This document shows positions 1 to 11,872 of a DNA stretch of 64,000 nucleotides, piece after piece. Position 1 is the stretch's first letter, and each line of letters starts with the position of its first letter. Origin of the DNA: Phanerochaete sordida (lineage: Eukaryota; Basidiomycota; Agaricomycetes; Polyporales; Phanerochaetaceae); the NCBI GenBank assembly GCA_019973155.2, contig BPQB01000037.1, positions 248,001 through 312,000 of the forward strand, read 5' to 3'. The notes under the pieces are model-generated. The model was not told where the DNA came from and did no database searches. It saw nothing but the letters and a program-made list of their open reading frames with translations. Made by a program: the position numbers and the translations under genes.

Positions 1-216
1 TCGAAGATGCGAAAGCGGGCTCGGACAACGCGCAGCCACGGGCGAGGACAGCGCCGGCACCTAGACGCCCACCTTCGTGGCGTTAGACCCTAGTCTGGGG
101 GCTGCGGCAAGCGACGCCCACGGGATGCCGCGGCATCGCGGCACGCTGCTCACCCGAATCCATCTCCTCCGCCTTTCACTCTCACTCACACCACCACCTT
201 CACTCCAACTATCACC

Positions 217-1707
217 ATGCTAGCCTCGAATATACGGAGGGCTCTACGACCAGGCACCCGACTCACAATAACGACCATCCCAAGACAATTCCACAGCACA
301 GTTCCGAAGCTTGCACGCTACACTCGCTTCGAGGACGTTCCAGGACCGAGGTTCAAGCCGCGCAAGCCTTGGTGGGACATCACGGGCTGGAACACGCGCG
401 ACAGAGTGATAGCAGCGGTGGTCGCCAGCGGCGGTGTGTACTACGTGACACAGTGCGTCTTCCGGCTGCTTACGCCCGCTGCAGCTCACGCATGGCCTGG
501 ATCGCAGCCTCGAGCAGGTGCCTGAGACAGGGCGATGGCGATTCATGGACATCAGTCCTTCTAAGGAAGCCGAAGTACGCCTCTAGCTCTCTCTTTGCAC
601 CTCTTTGCTGACCGTCGTGGCTAGCTCATTGCAGAGTCCCGTAGACAGCTGAAAGCCGAGCTCGGCGCGAAGACCCTGCCGCCAAACCACCCACTCACGC
701 GACATGTCCACCGCATTGTTGAGCGCATCCTCACCGCGAACGACCTCGGACACCTGAAGACGGCCGCACCCGCCGCGGCGCCGTGGTTCGCGGGCGGGGA
801 CGATGCGTTTGTCAGTGCCCAGGGGAAGCTGCCGACCGGCGCGAGCGACAAGGAGTGGGAGCTCATGGTCGTGAAAGACGACAAGGTCGTCAATGCGATG
901 GCAAGTTTCGGTGCGTGGCATGCTCCCCTCTGTGCTGAGCGGCGCTGACCTCTGCCCAGGCACTGTCGTTGTCTTTACCGGCATCCTGCCACTAGCGAAA
1001 GACGAGGAGGGCCTCGCGGCAGTGCTCGGACACGGTACGACTGCCCTTCTAACACTTTGTGGAAGCTGCTTATGCTCTCTTTAGAGATTGGACACGCTGT
1101 AGCGAAGCACAGCCTCGAACGCTACGCCTCGAGCAAGATCGTGCTCCTCTTCATGACAGCCGTGGCAGCCATCGGGCTCGACTTTGGCCTTGGCTCGGTG
1201 CTCGGCACGCTCTTGCTTGAGCTGCCCAACTCGCGCACACAGGAGCTTGAAGGTACACAATTCTCATCTTGACTCACCTACTTTCGCTGATTGTATGCGC
1301 AGCGGACGCGATCGGCCTGAAACTCGCGGCGCAGGCATGCTACAACCCCGCTGCGGCACCGGAGTGAGTGTATTAAGCCCTGGACACCGTACCAGTTGTT
1401 GAACCCCGCCACAGAGTCTTCTCGCGCATGGAACGCATAGACAACGCGAACCGCGGGATCAACATCAACTTCCTGCACACCCACCCGAACTTCGAGACGC
1501 GGATAGAGGTGCGCCACCCTTCTTTGCCTTAGTCACCGTCATTCACCTCTCCGTTGCTGGCAGAACCTGAATAAGCGCCTCGCCGAGGCATACTCGATAC
1601 GCGCCGCGAACCCGGCATGCGCGGGCCTGGAGGACCAGTTCTCGGGCTTCCGCGACGCGATGGGCCTTGTGAAGGGCTCCCCGCAGACTGTGTGGGGGTG
1701 GGCGTGA
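217..1707 (+). CDS. OMA1: OMA1-like mitochondrial inner-membrane metalloprotease (M48)
   Basis: M48-family zinc protease of the OMA1 type, which in fungi and animals acts in the mitochondrial inner membrane in stress-induced protein processing. I resolve eight exons (217-452, 508-574, 637-910, 960-1034, 1085-1252, 1303-1363, 1415-1508, 1564-1707), giving about 372 residues. The N-terminus is Arg-rich and poor in acids, as a matrix targeting sequence should be. A hydrophobic stretch follows at about residues 65-77. The zinc motif HEIGHAVAKH is split by an intron between GH and EIGH, and the third ligand lies in ELEADAIGL, also at a splice junction. VVVFTGILPL just before the zinc site is typical of OMA1. 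The ATG at 217 follows a CT-rich leader. Splicing is by eye; the acceptor before residue 102 is the least certain. Family assignment is firm. Confidence 0.93.
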
Positions 1708-2127
1708 GGATGGGCTCGTTGGGACATGTGTACACTATACTTGGATACCACCCCACTCAGACGAGGCCTTGCTCTGCTGTGATGAAGACATGCGTGATTC
1801 ATTCTGCGGGAAAGCCTTTGAGAGAAGCTGGAAGCAGGCACTTGGGCGTGGTAAGGTAAGTTACATGCAACGGAAGAGAAAAGAGGCATGGAAGGGAGGA
1901 GTTGGGCTACATATTCAACGGATGATGACATACTGTATGGTGCTCATGATGCAGGGAAGGATTACAAAAGGCATAAAAGAGTTATGTATAAGAGAGCTAA
2001 ACTTCGGAACGCCGAATTCTGCCATGCAAATCAAACAGAGGCGATGAAAGAGACATACGTCTCGTCCGAGGAGGCCGCATAGGACCCGCCTCGCACAAGA
2101 ACCATCGTCCCCACCAATCAACCCCTA
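1708..2127. other. Intergenic, tail-to-tail between OMA1 and DUF262 gene A
   Basis: About 420 bases between two convergent stop codons. No frame carries a recognisable domain. It should hold the 3' UTRs and polyadenylation sites of both genes; it is AT-richer than the flanking coding sequence around 1850-2040. Confidence 0.6.
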
Positions 2128-5100
2128 CTAACGCGAGCCCCTCGAGGCCTCGGGACTCATCCGCGCCGCAACGAGCGTATTACCCTCGTCTTGCTGCGCC
2201 ATCCGCTCCGGACGACGCGGCAGCGTCGGCGAGAGCGAGCGCGGGCCCTGCGGCGGCGCCTTCTCCGCACCACCCGCGTTCGCACCCGGCGCGGGCGGCG
2301 CGCTGTGCGACTTGTCCTGCGCGGCGTCCCCTCCCGAATTTTGCGCCGCGGCACCAGAACCAGGCGGTGCAGAACCGGACGGTGCCGCAGAGCTCGGTGG
2401 GGGCGCACCCGCGGGCGAGGGGCTCTGCGGGCCGAGGGACACAGACGGTCGGCGCGCCGCGAACACGGGCGCCGTGGGGCTCGTCGGCGACTGCCCCGCG
2501 CCGCGCGCGAGCATGGACTGCACGGCGGCGGCGGTGATCTGCGGGTGCGCGGGCGCGGCGGCGGGACGCGCGGCGTTCGCCTGGAAGGCCGTGGCCACGG
2601 GCGGGCGCTGCAGGAACGGCGCGAGGGCGGACGTGGATATGGACAGGGTCGGGGACGCGGACGACGGCGGGGACGCGCTGCTGAAGAACTGCTGCTGGTG
2701 CTGCGCGAAGAGCGACGTGCTGGGGGAGAGCGCCACAGGCGACGTCTGCCCGCCGCGCGCGGCGCGGATGGGCGCGAGCCGGTCGAAGATGGTGCCGCGC
2801 CGCTGGCCGTCGGGGTCCGGCTTGATCGCCACGGGTGGGCTTGCTGTCGCGCGCGGGACTGGAGGTGGTGTTGCCAGCGGGACTTGGGCGTTGGAGGTGC
2901 TGTTTCGCCGCATCGCGTCTTCAGCGGGGGTAGCGCGGGATGTAGATGGTGATTGCCGGTCTGCAGATCCTCGCGTACCAGCTTGGGCTGTTGTGTCTAC
3001 ATCCATCTCATCTTGTGTAGATCTTCGAGGAACAGCAGGTGGGCCCATATTTTCAGAAGTTGCGACAGTAGACGCTTGCTGAGGGGTAGCGGTGCCAGAG
3101 GAAGATTGGGATGCGGTGGATGAAGCGGCATGGGGCAGATTTTTAGCAGAAGAAGCGCTAGCTGAGGTTGAAGCTGAGGGCTGGGTGGCAGGTTTCGTGG
3201 CCTTCGAAATGGTACCGGAAGCCTTCGAAACCGATGAAGATGTCGCAACCTTCTTGACAGTAGTCTTAGACCCCGTCGCCTTCGGCGCGGAGGCCTTCGA
3301 AGTGGCCTTCGAGACTGTTTTTGCCTTTGTCTTGCTGGTGCTAGCAGCCTTCACCGCGATAGTCTTGGACGGACCCGCCCGTCTCGGCGGCTCCTCTTCA
3401 TCCTCCTCCTGGACATCGTTGCGCTTGCGCTTCACGGCCTTCGCGGTCTTCTTAGCACCACCGTTGATGGCTTCCGAAGCGGGCGTGTCATCGTCTTCGG
3501 GATCATGTGGTGGCGGCTTCTTGCTGACGGTGAGGAGATATTTGTGCATGGTGGTCATGACCTTCTTGTTCGCGCGCACATCGGCATGCTTCCGACGAGC
3601 AGTCTCGCGCATCTTGATGATGACTGACGAGAGCTGGGCGTAGGTTAGACGCCCGCGAATACCGAATGTGTAGATGGCGTAACCGGTCATGATAAACTCG
3701 ATGGGTGAGATGCGAGCAGGCTTTTGGAAGGCCTTGGAGTACTTCGGGTCCCTCACGAGGTGCACGAAGATCCGGAATGTCTGGAGCACGTCGTGGTGCA
3801 GCTTCGCCGGGACCAGTTTACTTTGTTGAAGCCACTTCTCTAGCTGGTTGACTGTGGGATATGTGACCTTGGGCTCCGTGATGAGGTAGACTATGAGGGC
3901 AAGATTTTGGAAGTCACGCCCACGACCGGTTTCCCAGTCGAGCGCGGTGCCGAAACCTTCCTCGCCGATAACTGCTGCTTGGATCTCTCGAATGATATCT
4001 GACCAAGGACCAGATATGGCTTGCATCCTCTCTATCGACATGCAAGTGGCATGAGCGCTCGACCGAGTTGCGGGAAAATTTAACCATACCGGCAACTGTA
4101 AGGGCCATACCCATTTGGACGCGCTACAACCGCTGTGTTAGCTATGCACATAGATAACGCAGCACTCGGCTTGCCTGGAAGATCTCTCTTTCCTGCTCTT
4201 CGTCGATCTCACTATACTCCATGCAGACTATCTGCTTCATTTGGAAGCTCCGCACTAATGTCTGGGGAAGAATTGCGCGCTTTGCCCCCTTGGCTTGCTT
4301 GAAGAAGTACTTCTTGCCGGTGGTCCTAACGAATGATTGAAGTTGGTAATAATGCATCAACGGCGGGGAACTTACAAGTCTTTGTCTAGATAGGGGCATG
4401 TCAGAATGCACCACGGTCAGCGAAAAAGGGATACCTACGCGCAATCTGCACGGCCGCGATAGATCAGACCATCTGAAACTAGCGAAACACCTCTCAAGAC
4501 ATACCTCTCCGTCAAGGAACCTATATGGAGCGCGAGTTAAGTCGCGTTGGGCTGGTTCAAAGGCGATACTGACCTTCGCAGAGACGTCAAGCGTTGCTTT
4601 CCATCTATGCAGACCCGAACATCTTCCCCAGTCATTGGGTTCCGCTTAACAGCTGTCAACTTAATATGAGCCGCGCGACGCATGGGCGCTTGTTGACTGT
4701 CCTACCGAAGATAATAGGGGGCACGTAGTAGTTTCTCATTAGAGAGTCTATCAGCCCGATCTGTTTACTCTCCGGCCAGACAACGTCTGTGTAGGCAAAG
4801 TCAGCGACAACATGTTGTCATAGAAAACTGGCTAACCTCGCTGGTATTGGGGATCCAGATTGATGTTGCAGTCCACCATGAGGTCTACTCGTTGATTAGG
4901 CCATGCACAAAGGAAGGCCATCTCACATACCGTAGATGTATTTGGTGGCATAGTTGGCAGCCCGCGGAGGCCTCAAGGCATTGGAGATCTGCAGATGCCC
5001 GCCGCTTCAGTGGAGTTCTTGTGTTTGTGTAGCTGCTAGCATACCGTATACTCAATGTCTATCTTCGCTTGTTTGCTTGACTTCTTCCTCTTTGAAGGCT

Positions 5101-5164
5101 CATAGTCCTCGTCGTCCTCTCCGAGGTCGGTGAGGTCCGAATCAGACTCGTAGTCGCTCCACAT
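2128..5164 (-). CDS. DUF262 (GmrSD-N-like) nuclear protein, gene A
   Basis: Multi-exon gene read from an ATG at 5164. It opens with an acidic patch (SDSDLTDLGEDDEDY) and a basic cluster (KRKKSSK). The DUF262 core follows: DPQYQRDVVWPESKQIGLID, then the active-site-like CIDGKQRLTS, the counterpart of DGQQR in bacterial GmrS/DUF262 proteins (ParB/Srx fold, NTP-driven DNA processing). A helical region covers about 4060-3520, and then a long Ser/Ala/Pro-rich tail with a likely nuclear localisation signal (KRKR). Exons are short at the N-terminal side, including micro-exons at 4439-4445 and 4376-4385. One intron (4124-4174) appears to use a GC donor. The main exon ends at the TAG at 2128-2130. Gene B at 44.8-47.1 kb is a paralog with the same domain order. 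Function in fungi is unknown to me; a nuclear chromatin or nucleic-acid role is inference. Confidence 0.85.
4376..4385 (-). other. 10-nt micro-exon of DUF262 gene A
   Basis: ACAAAGACTT, bounded by TCTAG upstream and GTAAGT downstream on the minus strand. Gene B has ACAAAGACGT in the same position at 46314-46323. Entry phase 1 and exit phase 2 are kept in both genes. Confidence 0.78.
4439..4445 (-). other. 7-nt micro-exon of DUF262 gene A
   Basis: ATTGCGC, preceded on the minus strand by CAG and followed by GTAGGT. It joins the previous exon (phase 0, ending FLDGE) to the 10-nt exon at 4376-4385 and together they encode IAHKDL. Gene B has a 7-nt exon at the same place encoding the matching IPH. 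Confidence 0.75.
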
Positions 5165-5485
5165 TTGGGGGATGCAATATACACAGTACTAGCTTACACA
5201 CGGAGGTCAGGGGTGTGGATACAAAACGAGACGGGCCACGCAAAAAATGCGTTCCTCGGCGGCCATCGATTTGCAAGTCAGATTTGTTTCCCGCCGATTC
5301 GGCACGGGCGGAGATCAATGCGGAGGACCATAGACGGGCACGTGACCTCATGTTACAACGCGTTCTGGCCTCGCGCGACGCTCGACTTGCCTCCCACCCT
5401 ACAACGCTCCTCTCCACGAACCCTCTCCGTCTTCCCAGGCAGCACGCTCACGCTTTGGACGGCCTAGAGGGCAAGCGCGCTCCTC
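5165..5485. promoter_or_regulatory. Bidirectional promoter region, DUF262 gene A / SMC2
   Basis: The two start codons (5164 minus, 5486 plus) lie head to head only 321 bases apart, so both promoters must share or overlap in this segment. I see no clear TATA box on either strand; elements are not resolved. Confidence 0.6.
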
Positions 5486-8400
5486 ATGCGTATCTCAGAG
5501 CTCATCATAGACGGTGAGCGAGGACCGATACTTCCCCATCTGCCTCCTGACCGTTTCATAGGCTTCAAGTCGTATCCTGAACGGACAATTATTTCCGGCT
5601 GGGACCCATCTTTCAATGCCATTACGGGTCTCAATGGTTCCGGGAAGTCGAACATCCTCGACGCGATATGTTTCGTCCTCGGCATTACGAACATGTCTGC
5701 GGTGAGTCTACCTGTTACCCTGCACGTCGGTTCACTAACTCGTATCAGATGCGCGCACAAAACCAAGTAGACCTCATATACAAGCGAGGTCAAGCGGGTG
5801 TCACGAAAGCCAGCGTAACCATCGTCTTCGACAACACTGATCGCGCGTCCAGCCCCGTCGGCTTCGAGAACCAACAGACCATCACCGTTACACGTCAGAT
5901 CGCCCTACCCAACATCTCCAAGTACCTACTCAATGGGCACAAGACGGAGCAACATCGCGTCCAGACCGTCTTCCAGTCCGTACAGCTCAACATTAACAAC
6001 CCCAACTTCCTCATCATGCAGGGGCGTATCACGAAGGTGCTCAATATGCGGCCGCAGGAGATTCTAGGAATGATTGAGGAGGCGTCTGGTACTCGCATGT
6101 ATGAGGAGCGCAAGGATAAGGCTAAGAAGACGATGGGGAAGAAGGACAAGCGCGTCCAGGAGCTCACTTCCCTACTGGCCGACGAGATCACGCCGAAGCT
6201 CGACCGTCTCCGCGAGGAAAAGCGCGCCTACCTACAGTGGCAGAAGGCGATTCAGGAACTTGAGCGCGTCGGACGCGTGCTTCGTGCTTGGGAGTGGACG
6301 GACTTCAACCAGCGCGCGGAGAAGAAGGAACAGGAGATTGCGAACGCGCAGAACAACGCGAAGAAGTTGGGGAAGCTCCAAGAGAGGCTGCAGAAGGAGA
6401 TCGAGGCGAACGACAAGGAGGTCGCTAAGGTAGTGAAGCAGCGCGACGCGGAGCTGCAGAAGGGCGGCAAGTTCAAGAAGCTCGAGGAGGCCGTGAGTGA
6501 GCTGGGCAAGACTCTCGTCAAGACCAAGACCCAAATCGACATCAAGACGAGCTCCATCGCGGACGAGGAAGGCAAGGTGCAGGCTCTGGTCGATGCTTTG
6601 GCTGAGGTGCGTCCCCTGAATGACGACCATGCAAACGTATTGATCATCGTCTGCTGCGCAGGCCGAGCAAGCTCTGAAAGAGAAGCGCAAACAAGTCTCA
6701 GAGTTCGAACTGTCACACGGCGCGGTGAAGGACAAGCACGCCACCCTTCAAGCTGCTCTCACGAACGCCGAGGAGCTGCTCCAGACGCTGCTCACCGGCC
6801 TTTCCTCGTCGAACACTGGCCAGTCCGGTGGCGGCTACATGGGCCAGCTCGCTGATGCGCGCGCGCGCCAAGCACAATCCTCTGCAGAAGAGGAGCAAAG
6901 TCGTGTCAAGCTCGCGTCTGCAGAGAAAGACCTGAAGGCGCTGCAGGCACGCTCCAAGGACCTCGAACGCGAGTCTAGCGAAGGCAAGCGCAACCTCGCA
7001 GCCATGAAGACAGAGGTCGAGAAGGTGCGGCAGAAGCTCGAGCGCACGGGCTGGAGTGCGCAGAAGGAGGCGGAAGGAGAGGTCACTCTGCGCAACGCCA
7101 GGAACGAGGTCCGGGAATTGACCGAGGTGCGTACGCCCCTGAGTATGCTCACAAAAAAGATACTGACTTGTTTTTGCAGAGGCGCGATGCTATCAAGCAG
7201 CGACTCACGTTCCTGGATTTCAGCTACTCCGATCCTCGCCCTGGCTTCGACCGGTCGCAAGTCAAGGGCCTCGTCGCGTCGCTGATCTCGCTCGCGCCAG
7301 CGGAGCACGATAAGTCCACTGCTCTCGAGATCGCGGCTGGAGGCAGGCTATACAACGTCGTGGTCGATAACGAGCGCGTCGGCAAGGATCTGCTGCAGAA
7401 CGGTCGCCTGAAAAAGCGTGTCACGATTATCCCTCTCAACAAAATCAACGCGCACAAGATGTCGTCGCAGGTAAACCGTTGACCCAAATTTAACCACCTC
7501 TAGCATACTGAGACCTCGTGCAGAAAATAGCCGCAGTCAACCGGCTCGCCGGCGACAAAGCCCACGTCGCGCTCTCGCTCATCGGGTACCCCGAGGAGGT
7601 CGCAAACGCGATGAACTTCGTCTTCGGCGAGACGCTCATCTGCGACGACGCCGCGTCCGCGAAGCTCGTCACCTTCTCGCGCGAGATCGGCGTCAAGTCC
7701 GTCACGATCGACGGCGACGTGTACGACCCGTCGGGCACGCTCAGTGGCGGGGCGGCGCCGAGCGGCAGCGGCATCCTCGTGCGCGTGCAGGGGCTCCTCG
7801 ACGCCGAGCGCGCGCTGGGCGAGGCCGTCGGGCGTCTCCGCGAGCTCGAGCGCGAGGAGCAGCGCACGAGGCAGGGCCGAGAGCAGTGGCGGCAGCTCAA
7901 CAAGGAGGTCGAGCTCAAGGAGCACGAGCTGGCGCTGCTCGAGCAGCAGGTCGCTGGTAGCAACTCTGCTCGGGTGCGTGCTCCCGGCGACTATATGCGG
8001 TTATGTAATCTGACTGATAAGTGTAGCTCGAGGCCGACGTCGAGACCGCGAAGCAGCGCATTGGTGAGCTCAAGAACGCTTTAACCAACGCACAAGACCG
8101 CCAGAAGCAGGCGAAGGAGGATATCAAGAGGCTCGAGCGCGACATGGATGAGTTCAAGAACAACAAGGAAGGCAAGATTGAGGAGCTGAAGGTATGTGCA
8201 GCTGCGTTGTGTGGGCAATCTTACTGAGCATTCGTGGATTTGTCTGTAGAAAGATATCCAGAAGAAGAAGGCGGAGCTGCAGAAGCATGCTGTCCTGGTG
8301 AAGACCCAGCAGAAGGACTTGCAGACTGCGGTTCTCGAGCTCGGTATGCCTTAGTTTGCCCCTTTGCTAAACTTGTTCTTACTTGTCGAATGGCGTAACA

Positions 8401-9776
8401 GAACAGCTCGAGAAGGATCTTGAAACCGATCAAGAAGGGCTCGAAGAGGCTAAAGCCGGTATTGGCAAGCTGCGCAAAGAGCTTGACCACTTGAACAAGA
8501 AGTACCAGGCTCAAGAGGTGAGCGAATGAAGATCACTCACCCGCGCGTTTACTCAATCTGTGCTATAGGCGGAATTCCAAGAAGCTGAGACTCGTCTCAA
8601 CGAAGAGCGCGCCACGCTCTCGCGGTACGACAACGAGCTCAAGGATCTCGAGGCGACGATCAAGACCAAGAAGCAGGCGATCTCTGACACCGAGCTTCAG
8701 CTCAAGCAGATCGAGCACGACATTACCAACGCTCAGAAGGAGCGGACCGGCTTGCTGAACAGCATTGCCGGCCTCGAGAAGCAAAATGACTGGATTGAGA
8801 GCGAGAAAAGGTGGGCCTCGACCTTGTGTTTTGCTGAGCCATGCTAATTTGAACGCCGTGCAGCCTCTTCGGCCGCCCCGGCACGGCTTACGACTTCCGA
8901 GACGTCGACGCGCATAGTCTCCGCGAGAAGACCCGCGAGCTCGAGGGCCAGCAGAAGTCGATGAAGAAGAAAGTCAACCCGAAGGCCATGGCGATGATAG
9001 ACAGCGTCGAGAAGCAGGAGAGCACGCTCAAGAAGAAGCTCACGCAGGTCCTCGGAGACCGCGAGAAGATCGAGAAGACCATAGAAGAGCTGGATAAGTT
9101 CAAGTACACTGCGCTCGAGAATACTTGGACGAAGGTGACGAAGTAAGTGACTTGCCATCTTGTGTGCTGGCTGTTGCTTACCATATTGATAGGGACTTCG
9201 GCGAGATCTTCGCTGAGCTTCTTCCAGGCAACACCGCCAAGTTGCAGCCGCCAGAGGGCATGGACCTGACCCAGGGCCTCGAGGTCAAGGTCCGCCTCGG
9301 CAGCGTCTGGAAGCAGAGTCTCACCGAGCTCAGTGGTGGTCAACGGTGCGTCCCGCTTTGCACTTACTCTGAGCACCTGACTGACAGCATCACAGATCCC
9401 TCATCGCGCTTTCGTTGATCATGTCCCTCCTACAGTACAAGCCCGCGCCAATGTACATCCTCGACGAGATCGACGCGGCGCTCGACCTGTCGCACACGCA
9501 GCACATCGGACAGCTCTTCCGGAACCGCTTCAAGGGCTCCCAGTTCATCGTCGTTAGTCTCAAGGAGGGCCTCTTCACGAACGCGAACGTGCTCTTCAGG
9601 TTGGTTTGCGTCGCTATCCGCCGTTTGAGCCTCAGGCTGACTGTGGCTGTAGGACACGGTTCCGCGACGGGACGAGTATCGTCGAGCGCACGGAGCACCG
9701 GAGTACAAGTGCATTGTACCATGACCGCGAAGGGCAGGAGAACGAACGGCCGCGCGCGAGGCGGCGGGAAGCATGA
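5486..9776 (+). CDS. SMC2: SMC2, condensin core ATPase subunit
   Basis: Structural maintenance of chromosomes subunit 2, the ATPase that pairs with SMC4 in condensin to compact chromosomes. Exon 1 is 5486-5513 and exon 2 starts at 5562, restoring [12 protein letters not shown]. Walker A is GLNGSGKSN near residue 35, followed by the SMC2-typical [15 protein letters not shown]. Long coiled coils run from about 6080 to 7140 and again from 7780 to 9130. The hinge (about 7190-7770) includes [17 protein letters not shown]. The C-terminal head has the signature [13 protein letters not shown] and Walker B with D-loop [11 protein letters not shown]. At least ten short introns interrupt it; the last exon ends at the TGA at 9774-9776. 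Length, about 1,200 residues, fits the family. Nothing is missing. Confidence 0.97.
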
Positions 9777-10510
9777 GCGTCCCGTCTCTTGCTACCCGCG
9801 CTTCCCACTTGCTATCAACTCACGATTTTCTTTTTTGTCTGCCGTTTGGTTCATCTGCTTTCTTACTGTATCTCTCTCACGAGGTGTAAAATTACTCTAC
9901 TGTATCAGTGTAGCGCATATAGACTGGTCATTTCTGGACGTCAGTCTTCCTGTCATGTATCATGAATGCTTCCAGGCGGGTAAGGTAAGTTATTGAATGC
10001 CTTACCAAGATCAATACAGGAATGAATTACGATAAGACTGTGAACTGACCGTGCGAATCCAAGCACTATCTACGGGTCTGCTTCGATATGTTGGTCTTCC
10101 GCACGACTACCCACATCCTATTCTTCGAACCTTGTTTCCGAGCTTCGACGGGTATTCCCAAGGTCGAGTAGTTCACTGAACGAATATATCGGTTGCAGAT
10201 CTATTCGAGGCGCAGGCTGTCTGAATATGGAGCGGACGCAGTCTGAACTCTGTACAGCCTGGGAACCCGGTCAGGTGCTGAAGCTATGCAGCATGACTTT
10301 CGCTATGTTCGCGTCTATTTGCTGGATGCTCCTGATGCTACCGTACATCCACTGGTGTTCTAGCATTTGCTTCGTGTAGGACAGGGTGGGCTTAGGCTGT
10401 CAGCACATCGCAGCCTGACTCCGAGTCGACCACTCTTGGTAAGTGAAATCTGCAGGCCTCCGAGGTGCTCCCCGACCTAATTATCGCAGGATACAACGGA
10501 ACGACGCAGG
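9777..10510. other. Intergenic SMC2 - F1
   Basis: About 730 bases with SMC2 3' UTR at the left and the F1 promoter at the right. I find no recognisable coding segment or RNA gene on either strand. Confidence 0.55.
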
Positions 10511-11413
10511 ATGTTCAGAAGAATCCGTCGTCGGACACAGTCTGCGCTGCAAACTTCTGCTAGCCCAGTCGTGCCACTCTCGGGCCCCATACATTCAAAA
10601 ACAGCCAGCAGCGTCAGCTCAGGCGAACAGCCGCCTGTTCTAGCACCAGTAGAGCTCGCGGGAAGTGTGTCAAATAATGGTATGCGTTACGCCTGATGCA
10701 CTGCCATGTCCTAACACCATGCCAGGTCTGCGCTGGAAGGGTCACCGAGGGCTCGGCGATGTCCGGGCAGTCCGCTTCACGCTACTTCGCCTCCTGCCGC
10801 CGCAGGCTGTGGACCTTGTCTTGCGCGACGCAGAGTACTACTATGCCGTCGCGTACATATCGACCACGCGGGACAATATCGAGTCTGAGGCTAGCGAATC
10901 CCTCGTCTCTATCTCCCTGAACAAGGCTCAGCGCCTCAGCCTGGCGCAGGCGTCGGTATGCATACGCGGAGTCTGCCACATGCCTTACTACCAGGAAGAT
11001 TATGAGGACATGCTCCGCCCTGGGACGCCCGTCGAGCCGCAGACAGTGTACTCGTATGACATCGGTGGCAAGTCAGGCAAACTCTGGCTGCACCCTCATT
11101 ACCGCGAAAACGACTTCCTCACATTGTCCCCGGGTACGTCGAGGCACCGGAGGTCTCCCGACATTGTTTGGGAAGGAGAGAGCGATCAAATAAGAAACTT
11201 ACGCAGGGAGGGTGTGCTCCACATTTCGGCGCGTGGGTGGTGAGAGCTTTATCTTTTTCTTTTCGGAGGCTTCTGTGCGACTCATTGGATTTGCGACGAC
11301 CACGCAGGCAGTACCGAAAATGGGGGCACCCCAAGGACACGACTACTGTCGAACTATGGTTCTCTCCTAACGATGTCGATTATATCTCATTCGTTCTATC
11401 AAATGGCTTTTGA
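10511..11413 (+). CDS. Uncharacterised family member F1 (RGLGDVR family)
   Basis: I do not recognise the family. Three exons (10511-10679, 10726-11239, 11308-11413) give 262 residues. The N-terminus is short and basic (MFRRIRRRTQ), followed by a Ser/Pro-rich linker, then the conserved core: LRWKGHRGLGDVR, a leucine-rich stretch with RLLPPQAVDLVLRDA, YYYAVAYIS, then SISLNKAQRLSLAQ. The last exon encodes a strand-like tail VELWFSPNDVDY and ends VLSNGF. Intron phases (1 then 2) match F2 at 11.9-12.9 kb and F3 at 16.6-17.6 kb, which fixes the model. There is no signal peptide or membrane span; it is probably a soluble intracellular protein. The start codon was chosen because F2 and F3 also begin with a short basic peptide. 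Confidence 0.72.
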
Positions 11414-11872
11414 ACTTCGCCGCGTCCACGGTTGTCCGTCCGAATGCCGTCTGCAGGTGAAGGGATAGACATCAAGCTTCGAGGATGAAAATGTCAAAGT
11501 TCATGATCAGGTACCCGCCCACATCCTCAGCCTGGTAGCGGACTCACTCGGACCGTCACAGCCAACACCAACCAATCTGCACACGAACGTGCGCATCCAG
11601 ATTGGGAGCGACAGCTCGACAGAAAGAATAGCGATGCACGACAGGCTGTGTGAACGCTGTCCGAGAACAAGAGCTGGTAAGAGCGGGCGCCGGCGCAGCC
11701 TCTTCTGCTCTTGCACCAGGACCACCATCCTCCGCCCAAGTCGCACCTCGCAGCTAGCTTTGATGCGCTCGCGAGAGCCCAGGACGAGCCCCTAGTACGC
11801 TGACTTCCCCGCGATGCTCTCGCCTCCAAAGGCCACTGTTTCACCCCGACCTCGCATACCACCGCTCACACG
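11414..11872. other. Intergenic F1 - F2
   Basis: About 460 bases. Nothing recognisable on either strand. The last 80 bases before 11873 should be the F2 leader. Confidence 0.5.

Noticed and set aside
2191..3643. Long open frames on the plus strand opposite DUF262 gene A
   Set aside because: They are Arg- or Ala/Gly-rich shadows of the GC-rich, repetitive tail exon on the minus strand and contain no domain or splice structure.
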